The notes beneath the pieces were generated by a model that saw only the letters and a program-made list of their open reading frames with translations, did no database searches and was not told the origin of the DNA. The translations under genes were made by a program, and so were the position numbers. Shown piece after piece: positions 9,104 to 19,115 of a stretch of DNA of 64,000 nt. This stretch comes from Rhodococcus sp. X156. GTDB taxonomy: Bacteria; Actinomycetota; Actinomycetes; Mycobacteriales; Mycobacteriaceae. Where the stretch lies: the NCBI RefSeq assembly GCF_004006015.1, contig NZ_CP034766.1, positions 1,707,001 to 1,771,000 on the forward strand, read 5' to 3'. Position 1 is the stretch's first letter. Each line of letters opens with the position of its first letter.

Positions 9104-10057
9104 GTGTCCTCCGCCCGTAGTGAACGTCTGGTCAACCTGGTGCTCTGCCTGTTGTCCACGCGGCAGTACCTCAGTGCCGAGCGCATCCGCTCCACCGTGG
9201 CCGGGTACAGCGACGCCCCCAGCGACGAGGCGTTCTTCCGGATGTTCGAGCGGGACAAGTCCGAGCTGCGCGAGCTGGGCGTGCCGGTGGAGACCGGCCG
9301 CAACTCAGGGTTGGACCCCAACGAGGGCTACCGCATCGCCCGGCGCGACTACGAGCTGCCCGAGATCGAGCTGGCGCCGGACGAGGCCGCGGCGCTGGCG
9401 CTGGCCGCCCGGCTCTGGGACTCCCCGCAGATGGCCACCTCTGCGCACAACGCGGTGCTGAAGCTGCGCGCGGCCGGGGTGGAGGTGGACACCGACGCCG
9501 CGCCCGGCGTGCAGCCCCGCGTGCACGCCAGCGACCCCGCCTTCGGCCCGCTGGTGGCCGCGGTGGACGCAGGCCGGGTGGTGACCTTCCTGCACCGCCG
9601 CGGCCCGGCGTCGGAGCCCACGGCGCGCACCGTCGAGCCGTGGGGGGTGGTGTCCTACCGCGGCCGCTGGTACCTGGTCGGCCACGACCGGGCCCGGCAG
9701 GACGTGCGCTGCTTCCGGGTCTCGCGCATCGCCGACGCCAAGGCGGTCGGTCCGGCCGGCGCGGTCACCGTCCCCGACGGCGCCGACCTGCTCGCGCTGG
9801 TCGCCGCCTCCGCCGGCCCGGCCCCGCAGGCCGCGGTCGAGGCGACCCTGCTGCTCGCCCCGGACCGTGCCGTGGGGCTGCGCCGGGGCGCCGAGGTGGT
9901 GCAGCAGACCCGCGACGGGGACGTGGTGCGGGTGCAGCTGCCCGACCTCGACGTCGCCGCGCGGTCCATCGCCGGCTACGGCGCCGATGCGGTGGTGCTC
10001 GCCCCGCCCGAGCTGCGCGAGCGCGTGCTGCTGCTGCTCGCCGGAGCCCTGGCGTGA
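9104..10057 (+). CDS. pafB: Transcriptional regulator PafB (WYL family)
   Basis: First half of the PafBC activator, which in mycobacteria drives the LexA-independent DNA-damage response. The 317 residues comprise an N-terminal winged helix (SERLVNLVLCLLSTRQYLSA), a middle segment, and a WYL domain whose signature appears in VVSYRGRWYLVGHDRAR and the FRVSRI strand. GTG 9104 is preferred to ATG 9098 because of the -10 spacing and because SSARSERLVNLV aligns with the mycobacterial start. The stop overlaps the pafC start (GTGA, 10054-10057), so the two are translationally coupled and probably form the heterodimer. Confidence 0.95.
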   Translation: MSSARSERLVNLVLCLLSTRQYLSAERIRSTVAGYSDAPSDEAFFRMFERDKSELRELGVPVETGRNSGLDPNEGYRIARRDYELPEIELAPDEAAALALAARLWDSPQMATSAHNAVLKLRAAGVEVDTDAAPGVQPRVHASDPAFGPLVAAVDAGRVVTFLHRRGPASEPTARTVEPWGVVSYRGRWYLVGHDRARQDVRCFRVSRIADAKAVGPAGAVTVPDGADLLALVAASAGPAPQAAVEATLLLAPDRAVGLRRGAEVVQQTRDGDVVRVQLPDLDVAARSIAGYGADAVVLAPPELRERVLLLLAGALA

Positions 10058-11034
10058 GCGGGCTGACCGACCGGCTGCCCCGGCTGCTGTCGCTGGTGCC
10101 GTACCTGCAGGCGCACCCCGGCGTGCGGGTGGAGGAGGCCGCCGCCGAGCTGGGGGTCAGTGCCACCCAGCTGCGCAAGGACCTGCAGCTGTTGTGGATG
10201 TGCGGGCTGCCCGGCTACGGCCCCGGCGAGCTGATCGACCTGTCCTTCGAGGGCGACACCGTGAGCGTGGTCTTCGACGCCGGGCTGCAGCGGCCGCTGC
10301 GGCTGTCCCGGGCCGAGGCGGGCGCCCTGGCCGTGGCGCTGCGCGCGCTGGGCGACGTCGGCGGGCTGGTGGAGCGCGACGTGGTGGAGCGGGCGCTGGC
10401 CAAGGTGGAGGCCGCGGCCGGTGGCGGCAGCGGTCCCAGCGCGGTGACCGTGGGGGTCAGCGAGAGCGCGCAGGACGCGGCCACCGCCGAGACCACGGCG
10501 ACGCTGAAGAACGCCCTGGCCGAGCGCCACCCGCTGCGCATCCGGTACTACACCGCCTCCCGCGACGACGTCACCGACCGGGTGGTGGAGCCGCGCCAGC
10601 TGCTGGTGGTGGACGGGCGCAGCTACCTGGAGGCGTGGTGCCGGCGGGTGGAGGACGAGCGGATGTTCCGGGTGGACCGGATCGACGACGTCACGGTGCT
10701 GCCCGAGGTGCTGCCGGCGACCACCGGTGAGCGCCAGGCCCACGAGCTCTTCGAGCTGGGCGACGACCTGCCCGAGGCGGTGCTGGAGCTGGCCCCGCAG
10801 CACGCCTGGGTGGCCGAGTACTACCCCGTGCAGGACCTCATCCAGCTGGGCGAGGGGCGGCTGCGCATCACCCTGCGCTACACCGACCTGGAGTGGATCA
10901 CCCGGCTGGTGCTGGGCCTCGGTGCGGGGGTGCGGGTGCTCGCCCCGGCCGCGCTGGAGCAGCACCGCACGGAGCGGGCCCAGGCGGCGCTGGCCGCCTA
11001 CGCCCGCCACGAGGCGACCGAACCCGCCGGGTGA
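10054..11034 (+). CDS. pafC: Transcriptional regulator PafC (WYL family)
   Basis: Second half of the PafBC activator, 326 residues. It has an N-terminal winged helix ([13 protein letters not shown] to [22 protein letters not shown]) and a WYL domain ([10 protein letters not shown], then [12 protein letters not shown] and FRVDRIDDV). The WYL triplet itself is degenerate here (SYLEAW), as is usual for PafC. The GTG start lies in the last codon of pafB. The same frame stays open far upstream through pafB, but only the overlap start gives the family N-terminus. Confidence 0.95.
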   Translation: MSGLTDRLPRLLSLVPYLQAHPGVRVEEAAAELGVSATQLRKDLQLLWMCGLPGYGPGELIDLSFEGDTVSVVFDAGLQRPLRLSRAEAGALAVALRALGDVGGLVERDVVERALAKVEAAAGGGSGPSAVTVGVSESAQDAATAETTATLKNALAERHPLRIRYYTASRDDVTDRVVEPRQLLVVDGRSYLEAWCRRVEDERMFRVDRIDDVTVLPEVLPATTGERQAHELFELGDDLPEAVLELAPQHAWVAEYYPVQDLIQLGEGRLRITLRYTDLEWITRLVLGLGAGVRVLAPAALEQHRTERAQAALAAYARHEATEPAG

Positions 11035-11128
11035 GCCCGCGGCGTGTCACCTGCCGGTCAGCGTCGGGTCACGCGATGGACACCTCGGCCGCGTACCCTC
11101 AACACAGGCCCAACACCGGAGGTATCTC

Positions 11129-11500
11129 ATGGGATCTCTCAGTCCCGTTCACTGGCTGATCGTGCTCATCGTGCTGGTCGTGCTCTTCGGCGCCAAGCGG
11201 CTGCCGGACGCGTCCCGCTCGCTGGGCCGCTCGCTGCGCATCTTCAAGAGCGAGATCAAGGACCTGGGCTCCGACGGCGACAAGCCAGCTCCCACCCAGG
11301 CGGCGGCCCCGGCCCCGCAGGCGCTGCCCACCGCGCCCCCGGTGATCCCGCCCGTGCCGCAGGCCGGCACCGCGGCGCAACAGGTTCCGGTCCAGCAGGT
11401 GCCGGTCCAGCCTGCCCCGCAGGTCCAGGCCCAGCAGGCGCAGGCGCAGCAGGTCCAGGCCCAGCAGCTGCCGACCGAGCACTCTGAGAAGGCCAGCTGA
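11129..11500 (+). CDS. tatA: Twin-arginine translocase subunit TatA
   Basis: Small single-helix protein that oligomerises into the Tat export pore. The 123 residues start [27 protein letters not shown] (transmembrane helix plus FGxxKLP-type hinge) and continue with the amphipathic helix [18 protein letters not shown]. The second half is an unusually long Pro/Gln/Val/Ala-rich tail built of repeated QQVPV and QAQQ units, probably disordered. GGAGG at 11118-11122 sets the ATG. tatC follows 7 nt later. Confidence 0.95.
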   Translation: MGSLSPVHWLIVLIVLVVLFGAKRLPDASRSLGRSLRIFKSEIKDLGSDGDKPAPTQAAAPAPQALPTAPPVIPPVPQAGTAAQQVPVQQVPVQPAPQVQAQQAQAQQVQAQQLPTEHSEKAS

Positions 11501-11507
11501 GCCGAGG

Positions 11508-12482
11508 GTGTCCGCTCCGTCGGGGTGGCGCAAGATTCGACGGCGCCGCCCACCGAACCCTGACGGCTCGATGTCCCTCGTCGAGCACCTGTACGAGCTG
11601 CGCAGCCGGGTCACCAAGGCCGGCATCGCGGTCGTCATCACCACCATCCTGGGCTTTCTCTGGTACTCCCACGGCGTGCTGGGCACCCAGAGCCTCGGCG
11701 ACCTGCTGAAGGGTCCCTACTGCTCCCTCCCGTCGACGTCGCGCGCGCAGATCGGTCCGGACGACAGCTGTCGGCTGCTGGCCACCGCGCCGTTCGACCA
11801 GTTCATGCTTCGCCTCAAGGTGGCGCTCACCGCCGGTGTGGTGCTGGCCTGCCCGGTGTGGCTGTGGCAGGTGTGGCGGTTCATCACCCCAGGTCTGCAC
11901 CAGGGGGAGCGGCGCTTTGCCATCCCGTTCGTCGCCTCCGGTGCCACGCTGTTCGTCGGCGGCGCCGTGCTGGCCTACGTCGTCGTCGCGGAGGCGTTGT
12001 CGTTCCTGCTGTCGGTGGGCACCGAGGTGCAGATCACCGCGCTCAACGGCGACCAGTACTTCAGCTTCATCATCAACCTGATCATCATCTTCGGGATCAG
12101 CTTCGAGCTGCCGCTGCTGGTGGTGATGCTCAACCTGGTGGGCGTGCTCACCTACGCGCGGCTCAAGGAGTGGCGCCGCGGCTTCATCTTCGGGCTGTTC
12201 GTCTTCGCCGCCATCGCCACCCCCGGCCAGGACCCGTTCAGCATGCTCGCGCTGGCGTTCTCCCTGGTGATCCTGTTCGAGGCCGCGGTGCAGGTGGCCC
12301 GGCTGCACGACCGCCGCAAGGCCCGCAGGCGCGTCGACCAGGGCTGGGACTCCTGGAGCGACGACGAGGCCTCACCCATCCCGGAGCCCGAGCCGGTGCC
12401 ACCGACCAGCGGGGTGCCACCGACCAGCAGCGTGGGGTCGACCAGCGGGGTGGGCTCACGCAGCTACGACGACGCCACCTGA
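11508..12482 (+). CDS. tatC: Twin-arginine translocase subunit TatC
   Basis: Polytopic receptor for twin-arginine signal peptides, 324 residues. The hallmark N-terminal segment [18 protein letters not shown] is followed by about six membrane helices. Conserved family elements such as [13 protein letters not shown] and [11 protein letters not shown] are visible. The last 60 residues are a charged, then proline/threonine/serine-rich tail made of an 18-bp tandem repeat. GTG start 7 nt after tatA. At least one likely Tat substrate, the cholesterol-oxidase-like enzyme, is encoded in this window. Confidence 0.95.
   Translation: MSAPSGWRKIRRRRPPNPDGSMSLVEHLYELRSRVTKAGIAVVITTILGFLWYSHGVLGTQSLGDLLKGPYCSLPSTSRAQIGPDDSCRLLATAPFDQFMLRLKVALTAGVVLACPVWLWQVWRFITPGLHQGERRFAIPFVASGATLFVGGAVLAYVVVAEALSFLLSVGTEVQITALNGDQYFSFIINLIIIFGISFELPLLVVMLNLVGVLTYARLKEWRRGFIFGLFVFAAIATPGQDPFSMLALAFSLVILFEAAVQVARLHDRRKARRRVDQGWDSWSDDEASPIPEPEPVPPTSGVPPTSSVGSTSGVGSRSYDDAT
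12396..12449 (+). repeat. Three 18-bp tandem repeats in tatC tail
   Basis: Three in-frame 18-bp units at 12396-12413, 12414-12431 and 12432-12449 encode [12 protein letters not shown] and VGSTSG. The third unit has diverged. They lengthen the cytoplasmic C-terminal tail of TatC and may vary in number between strains. Confidence 0.7.
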
Positions 12483-12559
12483 TCAGGTGCTTCGCGCGGC
12501 GGGTGTGACGAGCACGGCCACTGGACCGAGGGCCGGGCTGCTGTGGCAGCCTGGAGCCC

Positions 12560-15340
12560 GTGGCCGACACGCAATCACCGGCGGACGCTTACGCGGCTGC
12601 ACGACAGCGCAACCAGCACCCGCGGCTGGCTGAGTTCTCCGCTGGAATCCCGTTCGAGCTCGACCCGTTCCAGGTCACGGCCTGCGAGGCGCTGGAGGAC
12701 GGGCACGGCGTGCTGGTGTGCGCGCCCACCGGCGCGGGCAAGACCATCGTCGGCGAGTTCGCCGTGCACCTGGCGCTGGCTGGCGGCACCAAGTGCTTCT
12801 ACACCACGCCCATCAAGGCGCTGAGCAACCAGAAGTACGCCGACCTGGTGGAGCGCCACGGCAAGCGCAACGTCGGCCTGCTCACCGGGGACACCTCCAT
12901 CAACTCCGGTGCGCCCGTGGTGGTGATGACCACCGAGGTGCTGCGCAACATGCTCTACGCCGACTCGGAGTCGGTGCGCGACCTGTCCTACGTGGTGATG
13001 GACGAGGTGCACTACCTGGCCGACCGCTTCCGCGGCGCGGTGTGGGAGGAGGTCATCCTGCACCTGCCGCCGGAGATCGCGGTGGTGGGCCTGTCGGCCA
13101 CGGTGAGCAACTCCGAGGAGTTCGGCGAGTGGATCTCCACCGTGCGCGGGGACACCACGGTGGTGGTGGACGAGCACCGCCCGGTCCCGCTGTGGCAGCA
13201 CGTCATGGTGGGCCGCCAGCTGTTCGACCTGTTCAACGAGCGCGACAACACCGGGGACCGCAAGCTCGTGGTCAACCCCGACCTGGTGCACCACGTCCAG
13301 CAGCGCGAGCGGCGCGAAGACGCGTTCCAGCCTCGGCACCAGCGCGGCCGTCAGGCCCAGCGCGCTCGCCAGTCCCAGCGCGGTGGGTACCGCCAGCTCA
13401 CCTACCGTCCGCTGCCCCGCCCGGAGGTGATCGCCAAGCTCGACTCCGAGGGGCTGCTGCCGGCCATCACCTTCATCTTCAGCCGGGCCGGCTGCGACGC
13501 CGCCGTCACCCAGTGCGTGCGCTCCGGGATGCGCCTGACCACCGAGGCGCAGGCAGCGGAGATCGCCGAGATCATCAGCCGGCACGCCGCCGAGCTGCCC
13601 GAGGCCGACCTGGCGGTGCTGGGCTTCTGGGAGTGGCGCGAGGCTCTCATGCGCGGCTTCGCCGCTCACCACGCCGGGATGCTGCCCGCGTTCAAGCAAG
13701 CCGTGGAGGAGCTGTTCGTCCGGGGACTGGTCCGGGCGGTGTTCGCCACGGAGACGCTGGCGCTGGGCATCAACATGCCCGCACGCACCGTGGTGCTGGA
13801 GCGCCTGGTCAAGTACAACGGGGAGTCGCACGCCGACCTGACGCCGGGGGAGTACACCCAGCTCACCGGCCGCGCCGGCCGCCGTGGCATCGACATCGAG
13901 GGCCACGCCGTGGTGCTGTGGCAGCCCGGCGTGCAGCCCACCCAGGTCGCCGGTCTCGCCTCCAACCGCACCTTCCGGCTGCGCAGCTCCTTCCGTCCCT
14001 CCTACAACATGACGGTGAACCTGGTGGCCGCGATGGGCCCGGACTCCGCCCGCATGCTGCTGGAGCGCTCGTTCGCCCAGTTCCAGGCCGACCGGTCGGT
14101 GGTCGGCCTGTCCCGCACCATCGACCGCAACACCGAGGCGATGGCGGGCTACCGGGAGCAGATGGAGTGCCACCTGGGCGACTTCGCCTCCTACGCGGAG
14201 CTGCGGGCCAAGATCACCGACCGCGAGCGCAGGCTGGCCAAGCAGGGCAGCGCGGCCCGGCGCCACGAGGCGGAGGAAGCCCTGCAGGCGCTGCGCCGCG
14301 GCGACGTCATCGCCGTACCGGGCGGGCGTCGTGCCGGGCTCGCGGTGGTGCTCGACACCGGGCCCGACGATGCCGACCCCCGCCCGCTGGTGCTCACCGA
14401 GGACCGCTGGGCCGGACGACTGTCGGCCGCGGACTTCCCCACCCCTGCCGAGGTGCTGGGACGGCTGACGCTGCCCCGGCGGGTGGAGCACCAGGTGCCC
14501 CGCGTGCGCCGCGACCTGGCCTCCACCCTGCGGGCCAGCGGGATCACCGCCCCCGGCCGGGTGGGCAAGCGCCGAACGTCCGCCGCCGACGACGCCGAGC
14601 TGGCCGCGCTGCGCCGGGCGCTGCGGGCCCACCCCTGTCACGGCTGCGAGGACCGGGAGAACCACGCGCGGTGGAGCGAGCGGTACGCCCGCCTCGCCGC
14701 CGAGACCGAGAAGCTGCGCCAGCAGGTGGCGGCCACCACTCACTCCCTGGCCCGCTCCTTCGACCGCATCCGGGCGCTGCTGGCCGAGCGTGGCTACCTG
14801 GAGGGCACCGGGCCCGACCAGGAGGTCAGCAAGGACGGGCGCCGGCTGGAGCGCATCTACAGCGAGTCCGACCTGCTGGTGGCGGAGTGCCTGCGCCGCG
14901 GCGTGTGGGAGTCGCTGAACCCGGCCGAGCTGGCCGCGGTGGTGTCGGCGGTGGTCTTCGAGTCCCGACGGGAGACCGAGTCGGTGCCCCGAGTGCCGGC
15001 CGGGTCCGTCAGCACCGCGCTGGCCGACACGACGTACCTCTGGGACGCGCTCACCACCGACGAGCGGCGCCACAAGCTCGCCCCCACCCGCGAGCCCGAC
15101 CTCGGCTTCGCGTGGCCGGTGTACCGCTGGGCCCGCGGGGAGTCGCTGACGAACGTGCTCGCCGCGGCAGGGGAGAACGGCCAGCTGCTGTCGGCCGGTG
15201 ACTTCGTGCGGTGGTGCCGCCAGGTGGTGGACCTGCTCGACCAGGTGCGGGTGGCCTCGGCGGGCACCCCGATGGGCGCGGTGGCCAGGGACGCCGTCGC
15301 CGCGGTCCGCCGCGGAGTGGTCGCGCTCGGCACCTCTTGA
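12560..15340 (+). CDS. helY: Ski2-like DEVH-box RNA helicase HelY
   Basis: ATP-dependent superfamily 2 helicase of 926 residues, related to yeast Ski2/Mtr4 and conserved beside tatC in actinobacteria. Motif I APTGAGKT lies at residues 55-62, motif II is DEVH near 147, and motif VI appears in YTQLTGRAGRRGIDIEG near 430. The C-terminal third has the Ski2-like helical domain and a CHGCEDRENHARW cysteine pair. GTG start. Its order after tatA-tatC matches mycobacteria. Its exact cellular role (RNA turnover or repair) is not established. Confidence 0.93.
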   Translation: MADTQSPADAYAAARQRNQHPRLAEFSAGIPFELDPFQVTACEALEDGHGVLVCAPTGAGKTIVGEFAVHLALAGGTKCFYTTPIKALSNQKYADLVERHGKRNVGLLTGDTSINSGAPVVVMTTEVLRNMLYADSESVRDLSYVVMDEVHYLADRFRGAVWEEVILHLPPEIAVVGLSATVSNSEEFGEWISTVRGDTTVVVDEHRPVPLWQHVMVGRQLFDLFNERDNTGDRKLVVNPDLVHHVQQRERREDAFQPRHQRGRQAQRARQSQRGGYRQLTYRPLPRPEVIAKLDSEGLLPAITFIFSRAGCDAAVTQCVRSGMRLTTEAQAAEIAEIISRHAAELPEADLAVLGFWEWREALMRGFAAHHAGMLPAFKQAVEELFVRGLVRAVFATETLALGINMPARTVVLERLVKYNGESHADLTPGEYTQLTGRAGRRGIDIEGHAVVLWQPGVQPTQVAGLASNRTFRLRSSFRPSYNMTVNLVAAMGPDSARMLLERSFAQFQADRSVVGLSRTIDRNTEAMAGYREQMECHLGDFASYAELRAKITDRERRLAKQGSAARRHEAEEALQALRRGDVIAVPGGRRAGLAVVLDTGPDDADPRPLVLTEDRWAGRLSAADFPTPAEVLGRLTLPRRVEHQVPRVRRDLASTLRASGITAPGRVGKRRTSAADDAELAALRRALRAHPCHGCEDRENHARWSERYARLAAETEKLRQQVAATTHSLARSFDRIRALLAERGYLEGTGPDQEVSKDGRRLERIYSESDLLVAECLRRGVWESLNPAELAAVVSAVVFESRRETESVPRVPAGSVSTALADTTYLWDALTTDERRHKLAPTREPDLGFAWPVYRWARGESLTNVLAAAGENGQLLSAGDFVRWCRQVVDLLDQVRVASAGTPMGAVARDAVAAVRRGVVALGTS

Positions 15341-15412
15341 TCCGGGGAAGCGCCAAAACTGGCATGCTGTCGGAACATTCGTACTGACACACCCCGACCT
15401 GGAGGCGTTTCG

Positions 15413-16114
15413 ATGAGCAGCCCACATGGCCCCAACGACCCTCCGCAGCCGCCGTGGGGCGGGCCGCAGCAGCCGTACCAGGGCAGCTACGGCCAGCCGG
15501 ACGGCAGCCAGCAGCAGGGTTGGGGTGGCGCTCCGCCGCGTCCGGGTGGTCCCCAGCCCGGCGGTCCCCCGCAGGGTCCGCCGCCGCAGGGTCCGCCGCC
15601 GCAGGCGCCCTACCGCGGTCAGCCGCAGCCGCCCTACGGCCCGCCGGGCCAGCCCCAGGGGCAGCCGGGCTACCCCGGTCAGCCGCCCTACGGTGCGCCG
15701 ACCCAGCCGCCGGCCCCGCCCCAGGGTCCGCCGCCCTACGGCCCGCCCACCGGCCAGCTCGGTGGTGCACCCTTCGTCACCCCGCCGCCGGCCACCACCA
15801 AGTCGCGCACGCCGCTGTACGCCGGTGCCGGGCTGGCCGTGGTCGCGCTGGCCGTGCTGGCGGTGCTGGCCTTCGTGGCGCCCGGCTTCGCCGTCACCAA
15901 GACCCTGAGCCCCACGGCCGTGCAGGACGGGGTGCAGAAGGTGCTCACCGACACCTACAAGACCGGCGAGGTCACCGGGGTGTCCTGCCCCGACGGGCAA
16001 GAGGTCAAGAGCGGCAACACCTTCACCTGCAAGGCGACGGTGGACGGCAAGGAGTCCGACATCAAGGTGAGCATCACTGACGACGACGGCACGTACCAAG
16101 TGGGCAGGCCCTGA
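15413..16114 (+). CDS. Proline-rich membrane protein with DUF4333 domain
   Basis: A 233-residue protein with three parts. Residues 1-120 are a low-complexity Pro/Gly/Gln region with repeated PQGPP units, probably cytoplasmic and disordered. One transmembrane helix (AGAGLAVVALAVLAVLAFVAP) follows near 140-160. An extracytoplasmic domain of about 70 residues ends the protein and has two cysteines (VSCPDGQE and FTCKATVDGK), typical of DUF4333. A homologue sits in the same place after helY in M. tuberculosis (Rv2091c). GGAGG precedes the ATG. Function unknown. Confidence 0.88.
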   Translation: MSSPHGPNDPPQPPWGGPQQPYQGSYGQPDGSQQQGWGGAPPRPGGPQPGGPPQGPPPQGPPPQAPYRGQPQPPYGPPGQPQGQPGYPGQPPYGAPTQPPAPPQGPPPYGPPTGQLGGAPFVTPPPATTKSRTPLYAGAGLAVVALAVLAVLAFVAPGFAVTKTLSPTAVQDGVQKVLTDTYKTGEVTGVSCPDGQEVKSGNTFTCKATVDGKESDIKVSITDDDGTYQVGRP

Positions 16115-16147
16115 TCACGGCGCTCGCCGTGCTGATTGGATGACGGG

Positions 16148-17380
16148 GTGAGCACCCCCAACGACAACCCTGTCCCCACCGTGCGCGTCCTGCCGGAGAC
16201 CCTGCACCGCGCGGCCGCGGAGGTGTTCGGCGGCGCGTACCTCATCGGGCCGGTCACCGACCAGATGTGGGAGCGGTCGCTGCCCATGTACCGGGCCAGC
16301 CTGGTGCAGGGCATCGTCGAGGACGACGGCGTGGTCGGTGGCGTCGCGCGCTCCTGGGAGGTGGAGCTGGACGTGCCCGGGGGGCGGGTGCCCGCCGCCG
16401 CGGTCAGCAGCGTGGGGGTGCGCGCCGACCGTCGTCGTCGCGGCTACCTGCGGGCGCTGATGCAGGCGCAGCTGCAGACCACCCGCGACAACGGTGCGCT
16501 GGTGGCGGTGCTGCGGGCCACCGAGGCCTCCATCTACTCGCGGTTCGGCTACGGCGTGGCCTCCACCTACGCCACCCTGAAGGTGACCCGGCGCCGCGCG
16601 GTGCTGCGCCCGGGCGCCGCCGCCGAGCGCCGCCTGAAGATGATCACCCCCGAGGCCGCCGTGCGCGAGCTCCCCGCGGTCTACGAGCGCATCCGCACCG
16701 CCAGGCCGGGCACCGTGTCCCGGCCCAGCTGGTGGTGGGCGGGGATGGTCGATCGGCACCTGCACAAGGACCGCCCGGTGTGGGTGCTGTGCACCGTGGA
16801 CGACGACGACCAGGTGGACGGCTTCCTCCTGTACACGGTCAACAACCGGGACGGCTGGGACGACCCGCAGCAGGCCGTGGTGGAGGTGCTCGACCTCCGC
16901 GCGGTGGACGAGCGCGTGGAGCTCGCGCTGTGGCAGGCCGCCTTCGGCATCGACCTCTCCGAGCACCTGCTGGCCCACGGCCGTCCGCTCGACCCGGTGC
17001 TCGACCTGGCCCTGGTGGACCCCCGTGCCGCGGTCACCACCGACGTCGAGGACGAGACCTGGCTGCGGCTGCTGGACGTGCCCGCGGCGCTGTCCGCGCG
17101 CAGCTACGGCGCTGGTGAGCCGGTGGTGATCGGGGTGGACGACCAGCTGATGCCGGACAACTCCGGCCGCTACCGGGTCAGCACCGACGGGGTGCAGCGC
17201 ACCGACGCCGAGGCCGAGCTGCACTGCGAGGTGGGTGAGCTGGCCGCGGTGTACCTGGGCGGCACCTCCTTCACGCAGCTGGCCGCGGCCGGGCGCGTGC
17301 GGGGCAGCAGCGAGGTCCTCGCCAGGGCCGACGCCCTCTTCGGCACGCCTCGGCTGCCCTGGAGCGGCACCTACTACTGA
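16148..17380 (+). CDS. Eis-like GNAT N-acetyltransferase
   Basis: Cytosolic acetyl-CoA-dependent transferase of 410 residues with the three-part Eis layout: a GNAT domain, a second GNAT-like domain and a sterol-carrier-like C-terminal domain. The acetyl-CoA loop is visible in SSVGVRADRRRRGYLRALM, and the conserved IYSRFGYGVAS supplies the tyrosine used as general acid in Eis. The protein ends with an aromatic tail (WSGTYY), as Eis enzymes do, whose terminal carboxylate takes part in catalysis. GTG 16148 is chosen; an in-frame TTG lies four codons earlier. Family members modify amines including aminoglycosides; the substrate here is unknown. Confidence 0.85.
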   Translation: MSTPNDNPVPTVRVLPETLHRAAAEVFGGAYLIGPVTDQMWERSLPMYRASLVQGIVEDDGVVGGVARSWEVELDVPGGRVPAAAVSSVGVRADRRRRGYLRALMQAQLQTTRDNGALVAVLRATEASIYSRFGYGVASTYATLKVTRRRAVLRPGAAAERRLKMITPEAAVRELPAVYERIRTARPGTVSRPSWWWAGMVDRHLHKDRPVWVLCTVDDDDQVDGFLLYTVNNRDGWDDPQQAVVEVLDLRAVDERVELALWQAAFGIDLSEHLLAHGRPLDPVLDLALVDPRAAVTTDVEDETWLRLLDVPAALSARSYGAGEPVVIGVDDQLMPDNSGRYRVSTDGVQRTDAEAELHCEVGELAAVYLGGTSFTQLAAAGRVRGSSEVLARADALFGTPRLPWSGTYY

Positions 17381-17405
17381 GTCCCTCGCGGCGGTGGCGC
17401 TCACC

Positions 17406-17428
17406 GGCGGCCGGCGGGCGCGGCCGCC
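17406..17428. terminator. Possible hairpin terminator after Eis-like gene
   Basis: GGCGGCC (17406-17412) and GGCCGCC (17422-17428) pair perfectly over seven bases. There is no U-tract. It sits between the acetyltransferase stop and a TAGAGT -10-like element of the antiporter gene. Confidence 0.3.
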
Positions 17429-17481
17429 TAGAGTGGTCCACCGCTGACGTCCGGTGCGGCGGGAACCAGTGAGGAGAACCG

Positions 17482-19101
17482 GTGACGCACGTCCTCGTCT
17501 ACCTGCTGGTTGCGGTGGCCGTGATCGTCCTGGCCGAGGTGGTCGCCGACCGGTCCGGGCTGCCGGTGGCGGCGCTGCTCACGGTGAGCGGCCTGATCTA
17601 CGCCGCGCTGCCCGGGCCCAACCTCGAGCTCGATCCCGAGGTGGTCCTCACCTTCCTGCTCCCGCCGCTGCTCTACAGCGCGGCGCTGAACTCCTCGCTG
17701 TCGGCCATCCGCACCAACCTGCGGGCGGTGATCAGCCTCTCCGTGGTGCTGGTGCTGGTCACCGCGCTGCTCGTCGGGGTGGGGGTGAGCCTGGTGGTGC
17801 CCGGGCTGGGGCTGGCTGCCGCGGTGGCCCTGGGCGCCGCGGTCGCCCCACCTGACCCGGTGGCGGCGCTGTCCATCGGGCGCAAGGCCGGGCTGCCGCC
17901 GCGGTTGATCACGCTCATCGAGGGCGAGGGTCTGCTCAACGACGCGACCGCGCTGACCACCTTCGCGGTGGCGGTCACCGCCGCCACCACCGGCGGGTTC
18001 TCCTACGGCAGCGCGACGGTGGACTTCCTGGCTGCCGCGGCCGGCGGGGTCTTCGTCGGCGTGTCGGTGGCCCTGCTGGTGCGACTGCTGCGCCGCTACG
18101 TCAGCGACCCGCTGATGCTCAACGCGATCTCGCTGGCCACCCCGTTCCTGGCCTACCTGCTCGGGGAGGAGGTGCACGTCTCCGGGGTGCTGGCCGTGGT
18201 CATCGCCGGCCTGGTGGTCGGGCACGACACGCCGCGGCTGGTGTCCGGGGCGAGCCGGCTGCAGACCAGCGCGGTGTGGCGGCTGGTGGACTTCCTGCTG
18301 GAGGGGGCGGTCTTCCTGCTCATCGGCATGCAGCTGCCGCTGATCGTCCGCGACCTCAACCAGTACCCGGTGTCCACCATCGTCGGGGCGTCGGTGGTGA
18401 CCGTGGCGCTGGTGCTGCTGATCCGGCCAGCCTGGCTGGTGCTCACCCAGTGGCTGCCCCGACGGCTGCGCACCCGCCTCGGGGGCAGCGGTAGCGGCGG
18501 CGAGCAGCGCCTCGGGGGCCGCGAGGTGCTGGTGCTCAGCTGGGCGGGCACCCGTGGCGTGATCACCCTGGCCGCGATCTTCTCCCTGCCGCTGCTCACC
18601 CAGGCGGGTGAGCCGTTCCCCGACCGCAGCCTGCTGCTGTTCTGCGCGTACCTGGTGGTGCTGGTGACGCTGGTCGGCCAGGGCGTCACCTTCGCCCCGC
18701 TGGTGCGGCTGACGGGGCTGCGGGCTGACGTCACCGGCGCGGCGCTGCTGCGCAACGAGGCGCGGGCCGCGGCTGCCCAGGCGGGCCTGGTCCGGCTGAA
18801 CCAGCTGGACGCCGACGACCAGGTTCCCGCCGACATCATGGAGGGGTCCCGGGCGAACCTGCGGCGACGACTGGCGCGCTACCGCAAGCGGGTGGACCTG
18901 CTGGAGTCAGCCGAGGACGGTGAGCTGCCCATCTCCCCGGCCTACGAGGCGGGCCTGCGCGCCCGGCGGGCGGTGATCGACGCCCAGCGGGCCGAGATCC
19001 TGCGCTGGCGCGACGCCGGCCGGCTCTCCGACCTCGACCTGCGGGCGCTGCAGCGCGAGCTCGACCACGAGGAGGACATCCTCCCGCACCGGGACCGCTA
19101 G
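17482..19101 (+). CDS. CPA1-family Na+/H+ antiporter
   Basis: Membrane antiporter of 539 residues with about twelve helices. The ion-site segment AAVAPPDPVAALSI carries the conserved double-acidic/proline motif in its CPA1 variant, and GEGLLNDATALTTFAVAV matches the NhaP/NHE signature around helix 5. The conserved SWAGTRGVITLAA segment is also present. After the last helix comes a soluble C-terminal region of about 130 residues rich in Arg/Glu/Leu and predicted helical. GTG start with GAGGAG ten bases upstream. The gene converges on the exonuclease gene. Confidence 0.9.
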   Translation: MTHVLVYLLVAVAVIVLAEVVADRSGLPVAALLTVSGLIYAALPGPNLELDPEVVLTFLLPPLLYSAALNSSLSAIRTNLRAVISLSVVLVLVTALLVGVGVSLVVPGLGLAAAVALGAAVAPPDPVAALSIGRKAGLPPRLITLIEGEGLLNDATALTTFAVAVTAATTGGFSYGSATVDFLAAAAGGVFVGVSVALLVRLLRRYVSDPLMLNAISLATPFLAYLLGEEVHVSGVLAVVIAGLVVGHDTPRLVSGASRLQTSAVWRLVDFLLEGAVFLLIGMQLPLIVRDLNQYPVSTIVGASVVTVALVLLIRPAWLVLTQWLPRRLRTRLGGSGSGGEQRLGGREVLVLSWAGTRGVITLAAIFSLPLLTQAGEPFPDRSLLLFCAYLVVLVTLVGQGVTFAPLVRLTGLRADVTGAALLRNEARAAAAQAGLVRLNQLDADDQVPADIMEGSRANLRRRLARYRKRVDLLESAEDGELPISPAYEAGLRARRAVIDAQRAEILRWRDAGRLSDLDLRALQRELDHEEDILPHRDR

Positions 19102-19115
19102 GCCAGGCCCTCGCC

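Noticed and set aside
15470-15770. Possible repeat array in the DUF4333 gene
   Set aside because: It is a low-complexity proline/glycine/glutamine coding region without regular spacers, not a CRISPR or mobile repeat.
12575-16099. A 1174-codon open frame on the minus strand
   Set aside because: It lies entirely opposite helY and the DUF4333 gene. Long antisense frames are expected at this GC content, and the translation is low-complexity with no motif.
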